DNA from: Oscarella lobularis
Lineage: Eukaryota; Porifera; Homoscleromorpha; Homosclerophorida; Oscarellidae
Direction: 5' to 3'
Assembly (NCBI RefSeq): GCF_947507565.1
Contig: NC_089177.1
Coordinates: forward strand, 372,001 to 436,000
Length of the DNA stretch: 64,000 nucleotides
Shown: piece by piece, positions 50,101 through 62,300 of the stretch
Numbering within the stretch: position 1 is the stretch's first letter
How the letters are laid out: the number at the start of each line of letters is the position of its first letter
Position numbers and translations under genes: made by a program
Notes under the pieces: generated by a model
Seen by the model: only the letters and a program-made list of their open reading frames with translations
The model's database searches: none
Told to the model about the DNA's origin: nothing

Positions 50101-53100
50101 GTCCTCAATCTCTTCGATAGTGACAAAAGCGTTCTAAAGAAATTCTAATATATTGCTTTCGTTTCACTGTTTCTACCACCATTTACCTCGCTCCAAACGA
50201 GACTGAGCCCCTTCTTCCAAAACACCATTTCCGCCAGGGGATGCTGTCCAATTTGACATTAGAACGCTACGTAGGAAACTTTTTCTCCACCCACTTACTT
50301 TCTCTGCGTCGGACATAGCCAGAGCGATCATTTCGTGCGAGAAAGCGGAAATCTTGGCAATCAAATGCGACCAGAATCCGGCTGGAACGTAGGCGAAACA
50401 ATACTGCCGGTGCACGACACCTTGGGGAAAAAAAAAGAAATTGGCATTCGCCTGACGCGCAGCAAACCCAAACGCACTTCCAGAAAATTTCCTAAGTCGC
50501 TCCACCGGCTTCTTCTCGGGAAGCAAACACGGAACAAGATATTGGCAATCGTCAACAAATGCCAAAGCAATTTCGAACCTACAAAAAAAGAGCAGCAATT
50601 ACAAAAACGTTGCGCCTTGCAAAAAAAGTCTGACTACACCCACTTTTCCAAAATATGCAATGACGCTTCGACCTTATTCTCTGGAAATATGTCGACGTAA
50701 AACTTCTTTAAACTCTCACGAGTCACAATCTATCAAAAATCGAGCATTCAAACGCGTATGCATAAGAATTCGTACTCCATCGTGCGTCCGACGAGCCCCT
50801 TTGACTCTCGCCACCACTTCGCACAACCAGGCCGGATCGAGAATGAAATAATCTTTCAGTAACCTAATGTTGCCGAAATGAATCAGAACGCCGTTCTCGC
50901 AAAGAAACTGAATGGCTTGGGGAAGTTGCTTGTCTGTCAGTTTGGCGCGAGTAGCCAAGCTGCAAAGCCTCCTACAAACATGCAAGGCCATTCTATCAAT
51001 GAAATTTGTTTGGTTGAATAACTAACTGGTAAGTGATGGCAGGAAACGAAGCGCTAATCGTTTTCGCCTCTTTCAAAACGGAATTCGCCAACGACTATAA
51101 TAGGAGGTTAGTAAATCGAAAATCAGAAGCAAATCAATGAAGTACTGTACTTGGTAGGTTTTAGGCACCATTTTTCCCATGAGCGGCTCGCCATCACTCG
51201 TTGCACTGCAGAGAAAAAGTGCATGGGGACTCCAGTGCGGAACAACAAGGCAGACCTGGATATCGCCTGGACGACTTCGTCCCTAAGCGCTTTCACTCGA
51301 TTGCTGCTGTTATAGATCGAATCCAGAAATACAATGTTTTTAGGAAACCCTGCGTATAGACGAACTGAAATTCAATACATATACCACCGACATTCCTTAC
51401 CAGGTTTCCCTTTCAGCTCCTCCAAAGCAGCTCGCACACTAGCGGCGTATTTGGCTAAAAAACAAATCAAAAACGCCCTCTACGACAAACACAGTATTAC
51501 CTTCGACTTTTTCTATGTGCGTTCCTGCGACGAGAACGGTCGAACGCGGAGATTGCGCCTCGATATTCAGCAGCCACGACCGAACGGACTTCACCTCCGA
51601 TCCCTCCGGCGACATCTGGTCGAACTTGAATACGACCATATAGACGGCGCGCGCCGCTTTGAAGCACTGATAGGCGCCGCGATACTTCGCGTCGCCCACA
51701 AATTCCCAACAGTGGATCCTGTATTCGACTTTAGACTCCGAAACCAAGTCGAAAGACGGAGTCTTTCGAAGCGTTTTTTTCGGATGAAACGACGTCCTGT
51801 CAGAAGACGCGTTCGATAAAGAATCGAAACAGTCCGTCTACTTACTTCCAGTAGATGATTTGAATTCCTTGTTTTTTCGCGTTTTCTTGTTGAGTGAGCG
51901 TAGAGAGTAGTTTCGATTTTCCGCAGCCTTTGTCGCCCAGTACAATCAATCGAAGGCGATAGTAACGTTCGGAGTCGTGCAGGGAGTATTTCAACATATT
52001 GATGATGTCGCTTGTTTTGGATCGAGTGACGTCGCACGGGAGATCCACTTTCAATCCGTCCAAGTTCAACTGGTAAAAAAAGACAAAAGGCGTTTAAAAA
52101 GTGCTGCGCATTGTCAGGTTTTTTTCCCTACTTCCCACAGATCAGACAGATTTCCCATTTCCAAAGGCAATTTCGTGATTTTCACGTTCGAGCTGATGTC
52201 CAAGGAAGTCAGCCGAGTCAGACGACCAATAGAAGGCGGAATCTTCGCAAAACGAGAATAGAACAGCGTACGTTTTCAAGAGAAGAAAAACTCACAGTGC
52301 GAAGTTGATTCTTCTTTAAATTCAGACGTCGTAGGAAGTTCCACTGTTCGTCAGCGGGGCCGCCAAAGTCAAGCTATGGAGAAAGAGAGGTGACGACATT
52401 ATACGTATCGTTCTTCACTTTCTTAACCCATTCGATTTCATTGTCGGATGCGGTGAGCGTGGAGAGAGATTTCGTCGCCCACTCGCTGGGACCGGGTAAG
52501 ATGCAGAGTCCGTTCTTACTTATGTCGAGTACTTTGAGTCTACGCGGCCGTACGTTACTCAATCCCCAGTCCCGTCTCTGCCCCGGTATCATTCGTCTTA
52601 CTTGGGTAATTTTAGTACGAAATCAGGCACGCGACTCTCCAACCCCACAAAGCTGTTTGATAATTCCTTCGATCCGAAAGAATTGTCGCCGAGAAGAAGT
52701 TCTGAAAGTTCGCCGAGAAGCGATGCTTTTCTCGCCGTTGGCAGGGCAACTAAAAGAAGAAAACCCATCGTCAAGAGAAAGCTTGTAATCTATTTGGACT
52801 TACTTAGCTTGTTTTTGCCTAAGTCTAGAGTATCCAATTTCGGACATCGTGACAGAAAGTCTTCCGGTAAAACGCCAATTTCGTTGTGAGATAGATTCAA
52901 TTTTTTCAGGACGCTAATTCCCAGAGGCACGTTCAGCAATTCCCTAATGCAATTGCTGTAGCGAGAGAAAACGACTTTTATAAGAACGCAAAAAGGAAAA
53001 AAATTGCGCTCCTACTGCGACAAATTCAAGCTGGTAAGATTAGGAGTCGACTTTCCAAGCCAAATAGGAAACGTCTGAATTTGATTATAAGCGAGATCCA

Positions 53101-56100
53101 ATTCGACGAGAAGACACTTCTGCGTCGGAATCAGATCCAGCGGTGCATTCATCGCCTGGATCTAAAAAGAGAGTCAAATACAGTTTCTCAATTAAAACAA
53201 GCACAAAATATTCGCACCTTATTGTGAGACAAATCGATTGCCTGAATCGTTTTCAATTGAAAAACGTGAGCGGGAAACAGTTCAAAAGCGTTGTGCTGCA
53301 AATCGAGCCTCGTCAAACCCCTCAACGATTCCATCCACGCGACGGGAAAGCTCTCCAAAAGATTTTCACTCGCATTCAAGTGCTCCAAACCGCACAACTG
53401 TCGCAACATCTTCTCGTCGGCGTTCGCGACGGCGTCGAGCGACTCGAGCTCGTTCGCCGACACGTCCAAAACGCGCACCGAATTCGTCTTTTTCGATCCC
53501 TTCAAACGCAAACCCGCCGACGACGATCTCTTCCTCATCGCCGCCGGATCCGATTCGGATCCGCCCGCCAATCCGCCCGCGTCCTCGTCCGACTTTAAAC
53601 GCGAGCCTGTCGACGATTTCCTTATCGTCGCCTGATCCGAATCGTCGTCGGACGAGCCGAATTTTGGCGATGGCGTCGCTCGATTTCCCCAGCAAAACGA
53701 CGGCGGATATCTCTCATTGAAGTGCAACGGCGACGGCGGAAGAGGCGTCCCGAAAAACGGCGGAAGAACCGCCTTCGGAATGCGACGTCGAGACTGAACC
53801 GGCGACGAACACGGCGACAAGTCGTCGCCGGAACTATCTTCGACGCCGCCATCGAACGTAGCGATGCGATTCATCGCTCGTCGAAGCAGAGTCGGACTGA
53901 ACGTTCGATACGTCGAATGAATCCACTCGCGCGGCGCTCGAACGAACGCCGATTGTCGAAACGGCAAATTGGCGCCGCTCTCCGTCCCGGCGAGACTCTT
54001 GCGTCGTTTCGCCAGCGGACGATCGGCGATTTTGATGCCGACGTCGGCGTGCGACGGCGTCATGAGCGATCCTTGCGAATCGCGTCGACCGAGCCCCGAT
54101 CGTTTCGGTTGAAGTGTCTCCGGCTGCGGCGAGTCGTCCTTCGACGGGCGCCGTTCCGTGCTCATCTCGCGCGCCGCGCGCTTCATCTCCTCCATCGCGT
54201 CGTTCATCGTTTTCGTCTCTCGAAAATCCATTCGAATTCCGGCGACGTCGAGCGAAATGCATCGACGAATCGGCGTCGCCAATCGCTTCGACGACGTCAC
54301 CGGCGACGTCTCTTCGACGAGCGACGGTCCGCGATGAAAAGGTCGTCGAACGGAGCCCAACTTGCGACGACGATCGTTAGGCGACGTGGACGTCGTTTGT
54401 TCTTCGTCGCGATCAACGATCGTCGCTAGAAGTGGACTCTTCATAAGAGATCCGCGTCGCATCGAGTAACTGTGTCGAGACGACGACGACGATTCGCTTG
54501 ATAAGTTTTCGCTATCGGGATCGTTGTCGTCGACGGACGCGGTCGTGGAGGCAGGCGATAGAGGTCCGCTGCTGCTCGCTTCGTCGAACACCGGAGTCGC
54601 GGGTTCGCCTAGTGACGATTCGCCTATCGACGATCCGGACGAATATTTCTTGGAGTGCGAGTAGATTCCTTTGGCCCATTCCGCGCTTTTTCTCGCCGTT
54701 TCTAGCTGAACGTCGGGCGTGTACGCGACGCCGGGAATGTCTAAGCCCATAGAGGGATACAGCCAAAGAGGATTGAGCGAGGAGCCAAATTTATGACCGC
54801 TCAGACTAAGAACGCCGTCTAAGAAAAGAAAAATCAGATGTACTAATTTCACAAGACGGTTCGTACGTTCTCTGTTGAAACCGATCCGACGGACAAGTAG
54901 TCCTGTGATATCATCGTAGTCGTGATTAATGGAAATTTCCAGCGCTCTTTGCAAATTAGCGACGCTCTATAAAGAAAAGGACAATCGGAAAAATGCATCG
55001 TTTAGAAAACGAAATTTCGCGTGATCTTACGTGTTTCAGAAGAAGTCGAACCATGGGAACGTCGTGACGACTCGCAGCGACGCAAATAGGAGAGTTTCCT
55101 TCCAAGGAGTTGACATCGGCTCCCATCGACTCGATAAGACATCGAACAACCTGTACAATTAGAAAATAAAGTCAATTCCAACGCGCGCTCTCGTCGCAAA
55201 CACGCACCGGTATCAGCCCCTCGGCAACGGCATATTGAAGCATCAGCGTATTGAGATCGCGAAACAAGTAAAGACATTCAGTTGCTGCCTCCTGAAGATC
55301 TGTGAGGAGAAAGAGCCGTTTACACAGAGAACTTTAAAAACCACGAATAGGAGGACTGCGGATCTTATTACCGAATAACTGCCTGGTCTCCGTTCGCCCG
55401 TCGAGCTCGTTGAGTATGTTGAAGAAAATCAAATGAACCTTGTGCTCGACAAATATTTTTCCCATGTTTTCGTCGTGCTGGGTCAACGCTAGAACAGTGA
55501 GGCAGCCCTGGGAATACAGGATAGCACGTTTTACGTCGCACTCCACTTTATGTATACCTCGTGCTGAACGTCGTCACTGTCCTTGTGTCTCTCCATCGCC
55601 TTCTGTATTGCACTGGCAACTTTGTTCAAATGCGTAAGGCGCTCCTTTCCCATAGGATCGCGCAAATGGCACAGTGCTAGGCATCCGTTCTTCTGCACGA
55701 CTGCTCAGAGAGAAAAACAATAATTTCTCATTCGGAAAAGGAATTCGCGAAGTACCCGAGCTGTTGAGATTCTTCTCCATCGACGTCAGAACGCATCGTT
55801 GCGCTCCGGCCTCGTTTAGCTTGTGAATGAAATAAGCGCCGTGGTTTTCTCGTTTGCCGCGTTTGCTTCCTTTCTCTTTATCATCGTCCTTCTCTTCTTC
55901 GCCTCCGTCTTCCTCCGCCTCCTCGTCGATCAATTTGCGCGCCGTTACAGCCATAGCGGAGAGCGCTTCTAGTGCCATCTCCTGCAAACGTCGAACGTCT
56001 TGAAATTTCAACATGACATCGAGAATAGAGGTGTATAGAAGAGGACCAAAGCCATCAATAGCTGTCAAAAAAAAAAAGGAGAAATGATTGCGACGCACGA

Positions 56101-58584
56101 CATTGCTTCTATATGTCCCTACAATGCTCGGCGAGGCAGGCTATTCCTCCTATAGCTTCTTCAAGGACAATCGGGTCGTCGCAAAAACGCTTGAGCACTT
56201 TCTTAAATTGATCCAAAGCGCCGCATTCGCACAAAAAGCGTTTTGATTCCGAACTATAGTAGAGCGTAGACGGCACGCGCTTTCATGCCCCCGTGTCCCC
56301 CTACAGTACCTGCCAACGGACAGTCCTCTGAGCGCTCGACAACCCCACTCCTGCGCTTCGCGATCTTTCTTGTGCCATTTCATGCCGACTATGACGGAGA
56401 GCTGCGCCCCGGATTTCACAAGCAAATTCTGCAATCGAGCTATATAGAGACAAGGAGTGAGACTCCGGTTTCGCTTTCTGGGCGGCCTTACAACAGCCAA
56501 CAGTCATATTGAAAAGGGCGCTGCATGCCGCTTTGAAGATGTGCACGTCTTCGCTGTACGACATGATTGCGTACATCAACGTGCGATGCAGAAGGAACCT
56601 GAAGTATCGACTCTCGATGATCGGACCGCGCAAAAATTGAACGAAACTTACTGCAAATCGTCCTCGTTCTCGTCGCCTTCGTCTTCCCCGCTTCTGTCGT
56701 TATCGGTAAAACTAACGTCGCCTATTGAAGGCAGAGTGTCTTCTCCTATAAATTCGGTGAGGTCCGGGCGGAGATTGAGCACTTTTGCTAGTGCCCTACA
56801 CGCCGCTTCCTAAATTCAAATCTCATAAGGCGAACATCAGTTCGGATTTCCTCAAACAAATAAACGCCGTCCGACCGACAGAGGCTACGGCGTTTAGTCG
56901 AGGATGCACGGCGCGCGCGTGTACCTGCACTCGCAAGCATTCATTTTCGAGACCACGATTACGATTCATCGCTTCGTAGACGACACTCAAGACGTCTTTG
57001 TCTGCCATTCCAACTTCCTTGTCCGCCTCCGCTAATTAGGGACACCCCCGCATCGAAAAAGCGTCCCATAGACGAAAAACAACTTACCCAAGTAGTCAAT
57101 AAGACTGCAACCGAACTCCTGAATCTGAGACTCGTCTGGAAACTCCTTCATTGCATTCAGGACGACCTCCATCGCGCGACGATCGTCGACCAGATACATT
57201 AGCTGACAGAAATGCTGGGACACTAGACAAAATCCGCGGTCAATATAAAAAGACCGTGGGGGATTCTGTTCCTCTTAAACGTCTAAGTACTTTCAACATT
57301 GCAGCACAACGCTTCGAGTAATCCGCATCCGGCTGCGACAACTTTCTTCGAGCTTCCAAACTGCTCCTGTTCCAACGTGTCGATGACGAGAGCGTGAGTG
57401 CTCTCGTCTCGAAGTCCGTCGACGTCCAAATAGAGCGTCTGAGATCGTTCTGTATAAAAAAAATCATATAGCAAAAATTAACATGCTAATTACATAAGCT
57501 AATTACACAACTACTAATGCTCGTGGGGTACGCTATTTAGCGGGGTCTGGCCCTCGTGCTCTTATCCCACTCGCCGTAGTTGTGTAACATATACTTATTA
57601 TATCTTGCCTGAGGACACGAGCGCTCTTAGGGCCCAGCAGATTTGCTCTACGACTTCCTCAACGGCTATATACTCTCGAAACACGTCGAGGATAACTTTA
57701 CGATGGTCGGAACGAATCCATCTCTTTTGCAAGGGAACGTCTACGCAAATAGATTAATTTTTTGGCTAGGGTTTTTCGAATTATTGTTTTTTTTTCGCCT
57801 TCGTCTATGAGATAGGCGATCGCCTTGCAGGCGTTCGACACCACCGTCGAATTGGTGCCGTGTTTTTGAAGGGCGACGAAGGCCAAATCGGCGACCGAAG
57901 CGTCGATCATGTGACTTCGATTTGTCGGCGCGACGGAGAGACAGGCGAGCGCTTCGCATGCGAGCGCCTGGAGGCTTTCGTTATCGGCAAAACGTTCCAT
58001 GCAACAAACCACGTTTCTGCGAAGAAATATCGAAAAATTTCGATTAATAATTATTCGTATTAAATTTATTCATTTTTGTTTATTCATTCATTCCGCCCTC
58101 TCCCCACCCACTCAAGTCCCCTTTTACCGATATCCTTTCAGGGTCTCCATTCGATCGCGTAGATCTTCGTTCGCTTGAATTAGCTCGGCAATTGCGTAAC
58201 AAGCGGCCTAAAATCGCAAAAAATAGCTAAAGAAATGCGACAACGGGGTCCCCGCCCGGCCTGACCCGTTGCACGGTCATGTCGAATTCATTCTGATTCA
58301 TTGCCTTTAGTATGAGCTCATCGGCCGGGCTGCGGCCGCGGCTTTCTCTTTGATCCGCGTTGTACGCCGCTATGACGCCAACGCTGTCCTCTGTAGAAAA
58401 GAGCGCGCGCGCGAACTCACCTCGCGACCGCGGCGAACCCATTTCTTTTCTTACCGTTCGATGCGAATTCGGCAAGTGCCTGAATTGCTGCTGCAAGTCT
58501 CGTTGCGTTGTCGTCGTTCGCGTAGACGGAGAATTCGAGTATTGAGAGCGCTTCGCGAGCGCTTTTGATGTCGTGGTGCGTCAT
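47186..58584 (-). CDS. LRRK: LRRK2-type leucine-rich repeat kinase (ARM-ANK-LRR-ROC-COR-kinase-WD40)
   Basis: Very large multidomain Ser/Thr kinase and GTPase. Start ATG at 58584 ([18 protein letters not shown]). Order from the 5' end: armadillo repeats (58584 to about 55330), ankyrin-like repeats (about 55270-54880) and a long Ser/Arg-rich linker inside a giant exon (53188-54954). Leucine-rich repeats follow (53560-52150; [36 protein letters not shown]). The ROC GTPase has P-loop [11 protein letters not shown] (about 51900), then COR (51400-49850). The kinase (49750-48750) has glycine loop [17 protein letters not shown] lysine, YRDLKPGN (the Tyr-Arg-Asp typical of LRRKs) and DFGIA. The WD40-like C-terminal part has its stop at 47186. 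The armadillo N-terminus is a LRRK2 feature, while DFG differs from the DYG of human LRRK2. Family function: vesicle trafficking and Rab phosphorylation. Confidence 0.9.
57503..57587. repeat. 12-bp perfect inverted repeat in an LRRK intron
   Basis: TTACACAACTAC at 57503-57514 is matched by its exact reverse complement at 57576-57587, with 61 bp between. It could be an intronic hairpin or the remnant of a miniature inverted-repeat element. No flanking target duplication is obvious. Confidence 0.6.
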
Positions 58585-59325
58585 TTCGCCTCGACGGCTC
58601 GTGTAGTGTTTCCGTTGCGGTGACGCTAGACGCCTAAGGTCTTATATGAGCGGCTCCTCGAGTTTTCGATCCGGATTTGCACTCGATTGAAACTTTAGCG
58701 CGCTAGGTTCCGTTGACTTCTCTTGGGAGTCTGCTGTCGAAAGTGAAGAGCGAGTTCTTCGGATACCCTGTCGTGACGCTCGTTGTTCTGATTTGATTTC
58801 GACTGTCAGAGTCTGTATACTTGTAGCATAGGTCACCCGATGAAAGCTCACGTGCCGCACTCACGTGCGTCTGTGTGCACAGCCAGAACGAATTCGAAAC
58901 TGGGAACAGAAGAAGAGCAATTTTCCACGCATCTTGGAGTTACCAACTAGCTTTCTATTCGTCGGCAGATAATTAGGCCGGGAGGCGGGAGTCCCCTCTT
59001 GTTCTAGTTCGTATCACGTGCCTGACTACAGTTGCGCAACCATTTCCGTTTTCGATATTGGTTCACAGGAAAAAGAAATTGCAAATGTCAGTGTAGCAAT
59101 CCTTCGCGTAGTCTGTCTTTGCAACAACGATTTTCCCCCTATTGCAAAAAGAAATTCTAAGCGCTAAAAGCGCAGAGCTACCAAGACTTCCCCTAAACGC
59201 TACAACAATTAAAACTAATAGTATCATAATGACCAGAAACATTAGACGTCCGTTTCAGATGGAGTGGCGTTTCCTCGTACGGATTTCCTACCACCCTAAA
59301 ATATTTCTCCCATGTCATTGGTACA
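58585..59325. other. Intergenic region between DOCK and LRRK
   Basis: 741 bp between the DOCK stop and the LRRK start, both on the minus strand. It should contain the DOCK 3' UTR and the LRRK promoter. No convincing gene, TATA box or RNA gene was seen. Small open frames here have no recognisable content. Confidence 0.5.
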
Positions 59326-62300
59326 CTAGTAGCGTTTGGCCCCTCTTACCGATGGCGAAGTCTTTCCACTAAAGAGAACGAGTCGACTTGCTACGTTTCC
59401 CTTGGGAGGAAGCTCCGGTGACTTCGATGATCTGGATTTCTCGTTGGATTTTGGACTAAATGCCTCCATTCTACTGTCGGACGCTCGTTGACTACGAGGA
59501 GATGCCGACAAACTGCGACGGCTGTCCGCATTATTGCACGCCACCCCCGTCACCGTCGCCGCCGCTGCCGCCGTCTCCTTCACCGGACTCAATTCTTCCG
59601 GTAGAATCGACTCAACGCGAAACTTCGGCACGACGTCCGGCTTCTGTTCGGCAATCTCGATGACGAGTTCCGTCAGGCATTGAGACGTCGCGACACCGAC
59701 GACCGGAGTTTTTCCAAACGTTAAGTCGGCGACGTCGAGAGACGACGGCGCTCGCTGACGTTTCGGCGTATCCGTTTCCCGCGGCGGCTTCGGCGGCGGC
59801 GGCGGCGTTTCCTCAACCGACGACGGTTCCGGCGACATGGCCATGACGTAGGACGGCGGTCGAGGAGGCTTTGGCGGTTTCTCCTGCATGTCGTCGCCAG
59901 AGCCGTCGTTCTTTGATCGTAATTGCACAGTGACGTCGGTCACCGGCTGATAAAGCGGCGACGTTGCCGGATTAATAGACGAACTGGATCGATTTTGGGA
60001 CTTGGGCGGTAGCGCGGGAACGCCGCCGCCCTCCGCCGACGGGAGAGGAAGACGAGTGCTCTGATCTGTCGTTTGACGACGCAACAGCTTCGGCGATGGA
60101 TTGCCTTCGCTGCCGTGGGGAATTGGCGGCAACGGATCAATGGGTCTTCGACGCACACTCTCCCCACGACCGACGCTCTGGTCGTCGTGAAAGGAGAGGT
60201 ACTGTTTACTACACGAGACGAGAAACGTCGACTGAAATAAAAGTACCGGCAAAATACGTATCATAAGCCCATGAGCGTATTAAAACAGAAAGGAATAAGG
60301 AAAAGCTTGTATGTATGTATACACTACATCATGGGCTTATTGGGAGAATAGCTTACCTATCAGGACGCGAAGCGGTTGAAAATGTCATGCTGCTCCGAGT
60401 GATTCCGGCACCACCACTTCCGCCTTCGTGACTCTCCGGCGCTCGAAAGCGCATCGACTGACCTTGTCTGCTCAACACCGTCCCGCGATCACGAAACTCC
60501 TGAGAAAAAGAGATCGTCCCAAGCGAATGCGACGCTGTCGCCGCAGTGGCTTACGACGCTCTGACGACTAATACTGCTGGTGCGACCGCCGTACTTGCGT
60601 TTCACTTTGCCGTACATCTCTTCCATCTTATTCTGCAACGGCATGAGGGTCTCCGGCGCGTGTCGACTGTGGACAACTAAGCCTTCGCCCAGAATCTTAA
60701 CCTAAAACCACTCTAGTCCGACAACTTCTCAAAGCGTTTAGTCTACCAACCTGTTCCGTAATGACTGTTGTTAGGACGTTGATGTACTCGATGTGCTCGG
60801 GGCGAGCGCGATGATATTCTCGAACCAAGAACGCCTGTTCGTATTTGGCAACGCCGCCGTTGACGGCCGCGTCGATGACGCCGTTGAGTTTCATTCCGAG
60901 CGACTTGATGCCTTGTTCCGGGTCGGCCTCGCACTGATCGATGTCGCGTCGCAATTCCTGATTGCGATTTGCAACCGATTCAATTGCATTTTCGATGGGA
61001 CATATTTCCACCTTTGGAGGACAAAGAGAATTGAAAAAGAGCTTACCTCAAGAAAATAAAAATACCGTTTTAAAAGGATGATGCACTTCTGACCATCGAA
61101 GAATGCCGGGCAAACTTTCCATTGTCTGATACGTCGTCCTTTCAATCCATAGCGTCTAAAAGAAAGGTGCATACAACGTGCGAAAAATTTCGTTTCGTTT
61201 CTCCTACAGCGAATTCGTTTTCCTTGTCTTTAGTGCCGCGATGAAAGGGTCGATCGACTTGGAAGTGGTCAACGTTGATAGCAGCGTGGAATCTAAGAAA
61301 GAAAGGATGGAAATTGATGCCTTCCCCCCTTAAACACCGTTTCAAAATAGGTACTCTCGAATCGTCTCCGGCACGATAACGTCGAGTCGATCCTCGTGAA
61401 CCGGATCCACAGTGCACGTTTGAATGACTAAAAAGGGAAAGAGAATCGTGACAAATCCGGCACGAAGTTTTTAGCTCACATTGGCCAGCCGAAGCCATTG
61501 TGTCCTCTCCAGGCGGACCGCTTCTCTTCATCAACTAAACGTACGCGTGACGCACGTATCGCATCTATAATAAGACAACACTTGCCTGAGCGTGGGGAAA
61601 TTCGGCTAGAAGTCGATGATTGAAGTCGCCGATTTTCTCGTACTCCCCTCCGCGGTATATAAAAATTTTGTTCTATAATGAAAATTTTGTTTTACACCAA
61701 GTCACAGACACGACTGGCCCTTCTACACAACATACCCGCAAAATTGACGGAAATCCTTTCCCGAAAAATCCAACTCTGTAATAGGCCGACGGAGCTCTAA
61801 CGTTACCCGCAATTTTGTCGTAGAAATCCGCTACATTGCGCTGAAGAAACAAAGTTAGACAGCATATACGGTACTAAGATTTTTCTCACGTAAATCTTGC
61901 TGAGTCGAGCGTAATCAAAAACCGTTTCGTAGTGCTCGGCGACTTCTTTGCTTCGAGCAATGCTGTGTTCCCACAGCTACGGATAGAAAGTGAGAGAGAA
62001 ACGTGCGAGTGCCGCGTAGCCTCTTACCTTTCCCTTGTCCAAATAGTCGATTATGTCGTGGTAGAGCATCTCTTTGAGTTCGCCCTCCGTCGTCGCTGAC
62101 TGATACTTTCCGGGTGGTCGGGAGGTGAGAACTGCCGCGGACCACTAGAGATGCCGGCGTTGAGAGCGTAAGTAAAGCAACATAAAGTTCGTTTCGTACT
62201 TCGAGTTTTTTCGCGTGAAGCAGAAGGGTAAACGCCGCCTCGCTGAAGTGTCCAAATTTGAGATGCATGTCGCACAATTTGTAGATGTATCTGACGAGAG

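Noticed and set aside
53366-54766. Long Arg-rich and Ser-rich frames opposite the giant LRRK exon
   Set aside because: Shadows of the Ser/Arg-rich LRRK linker, caused by biased codon use (TCG/CGA).
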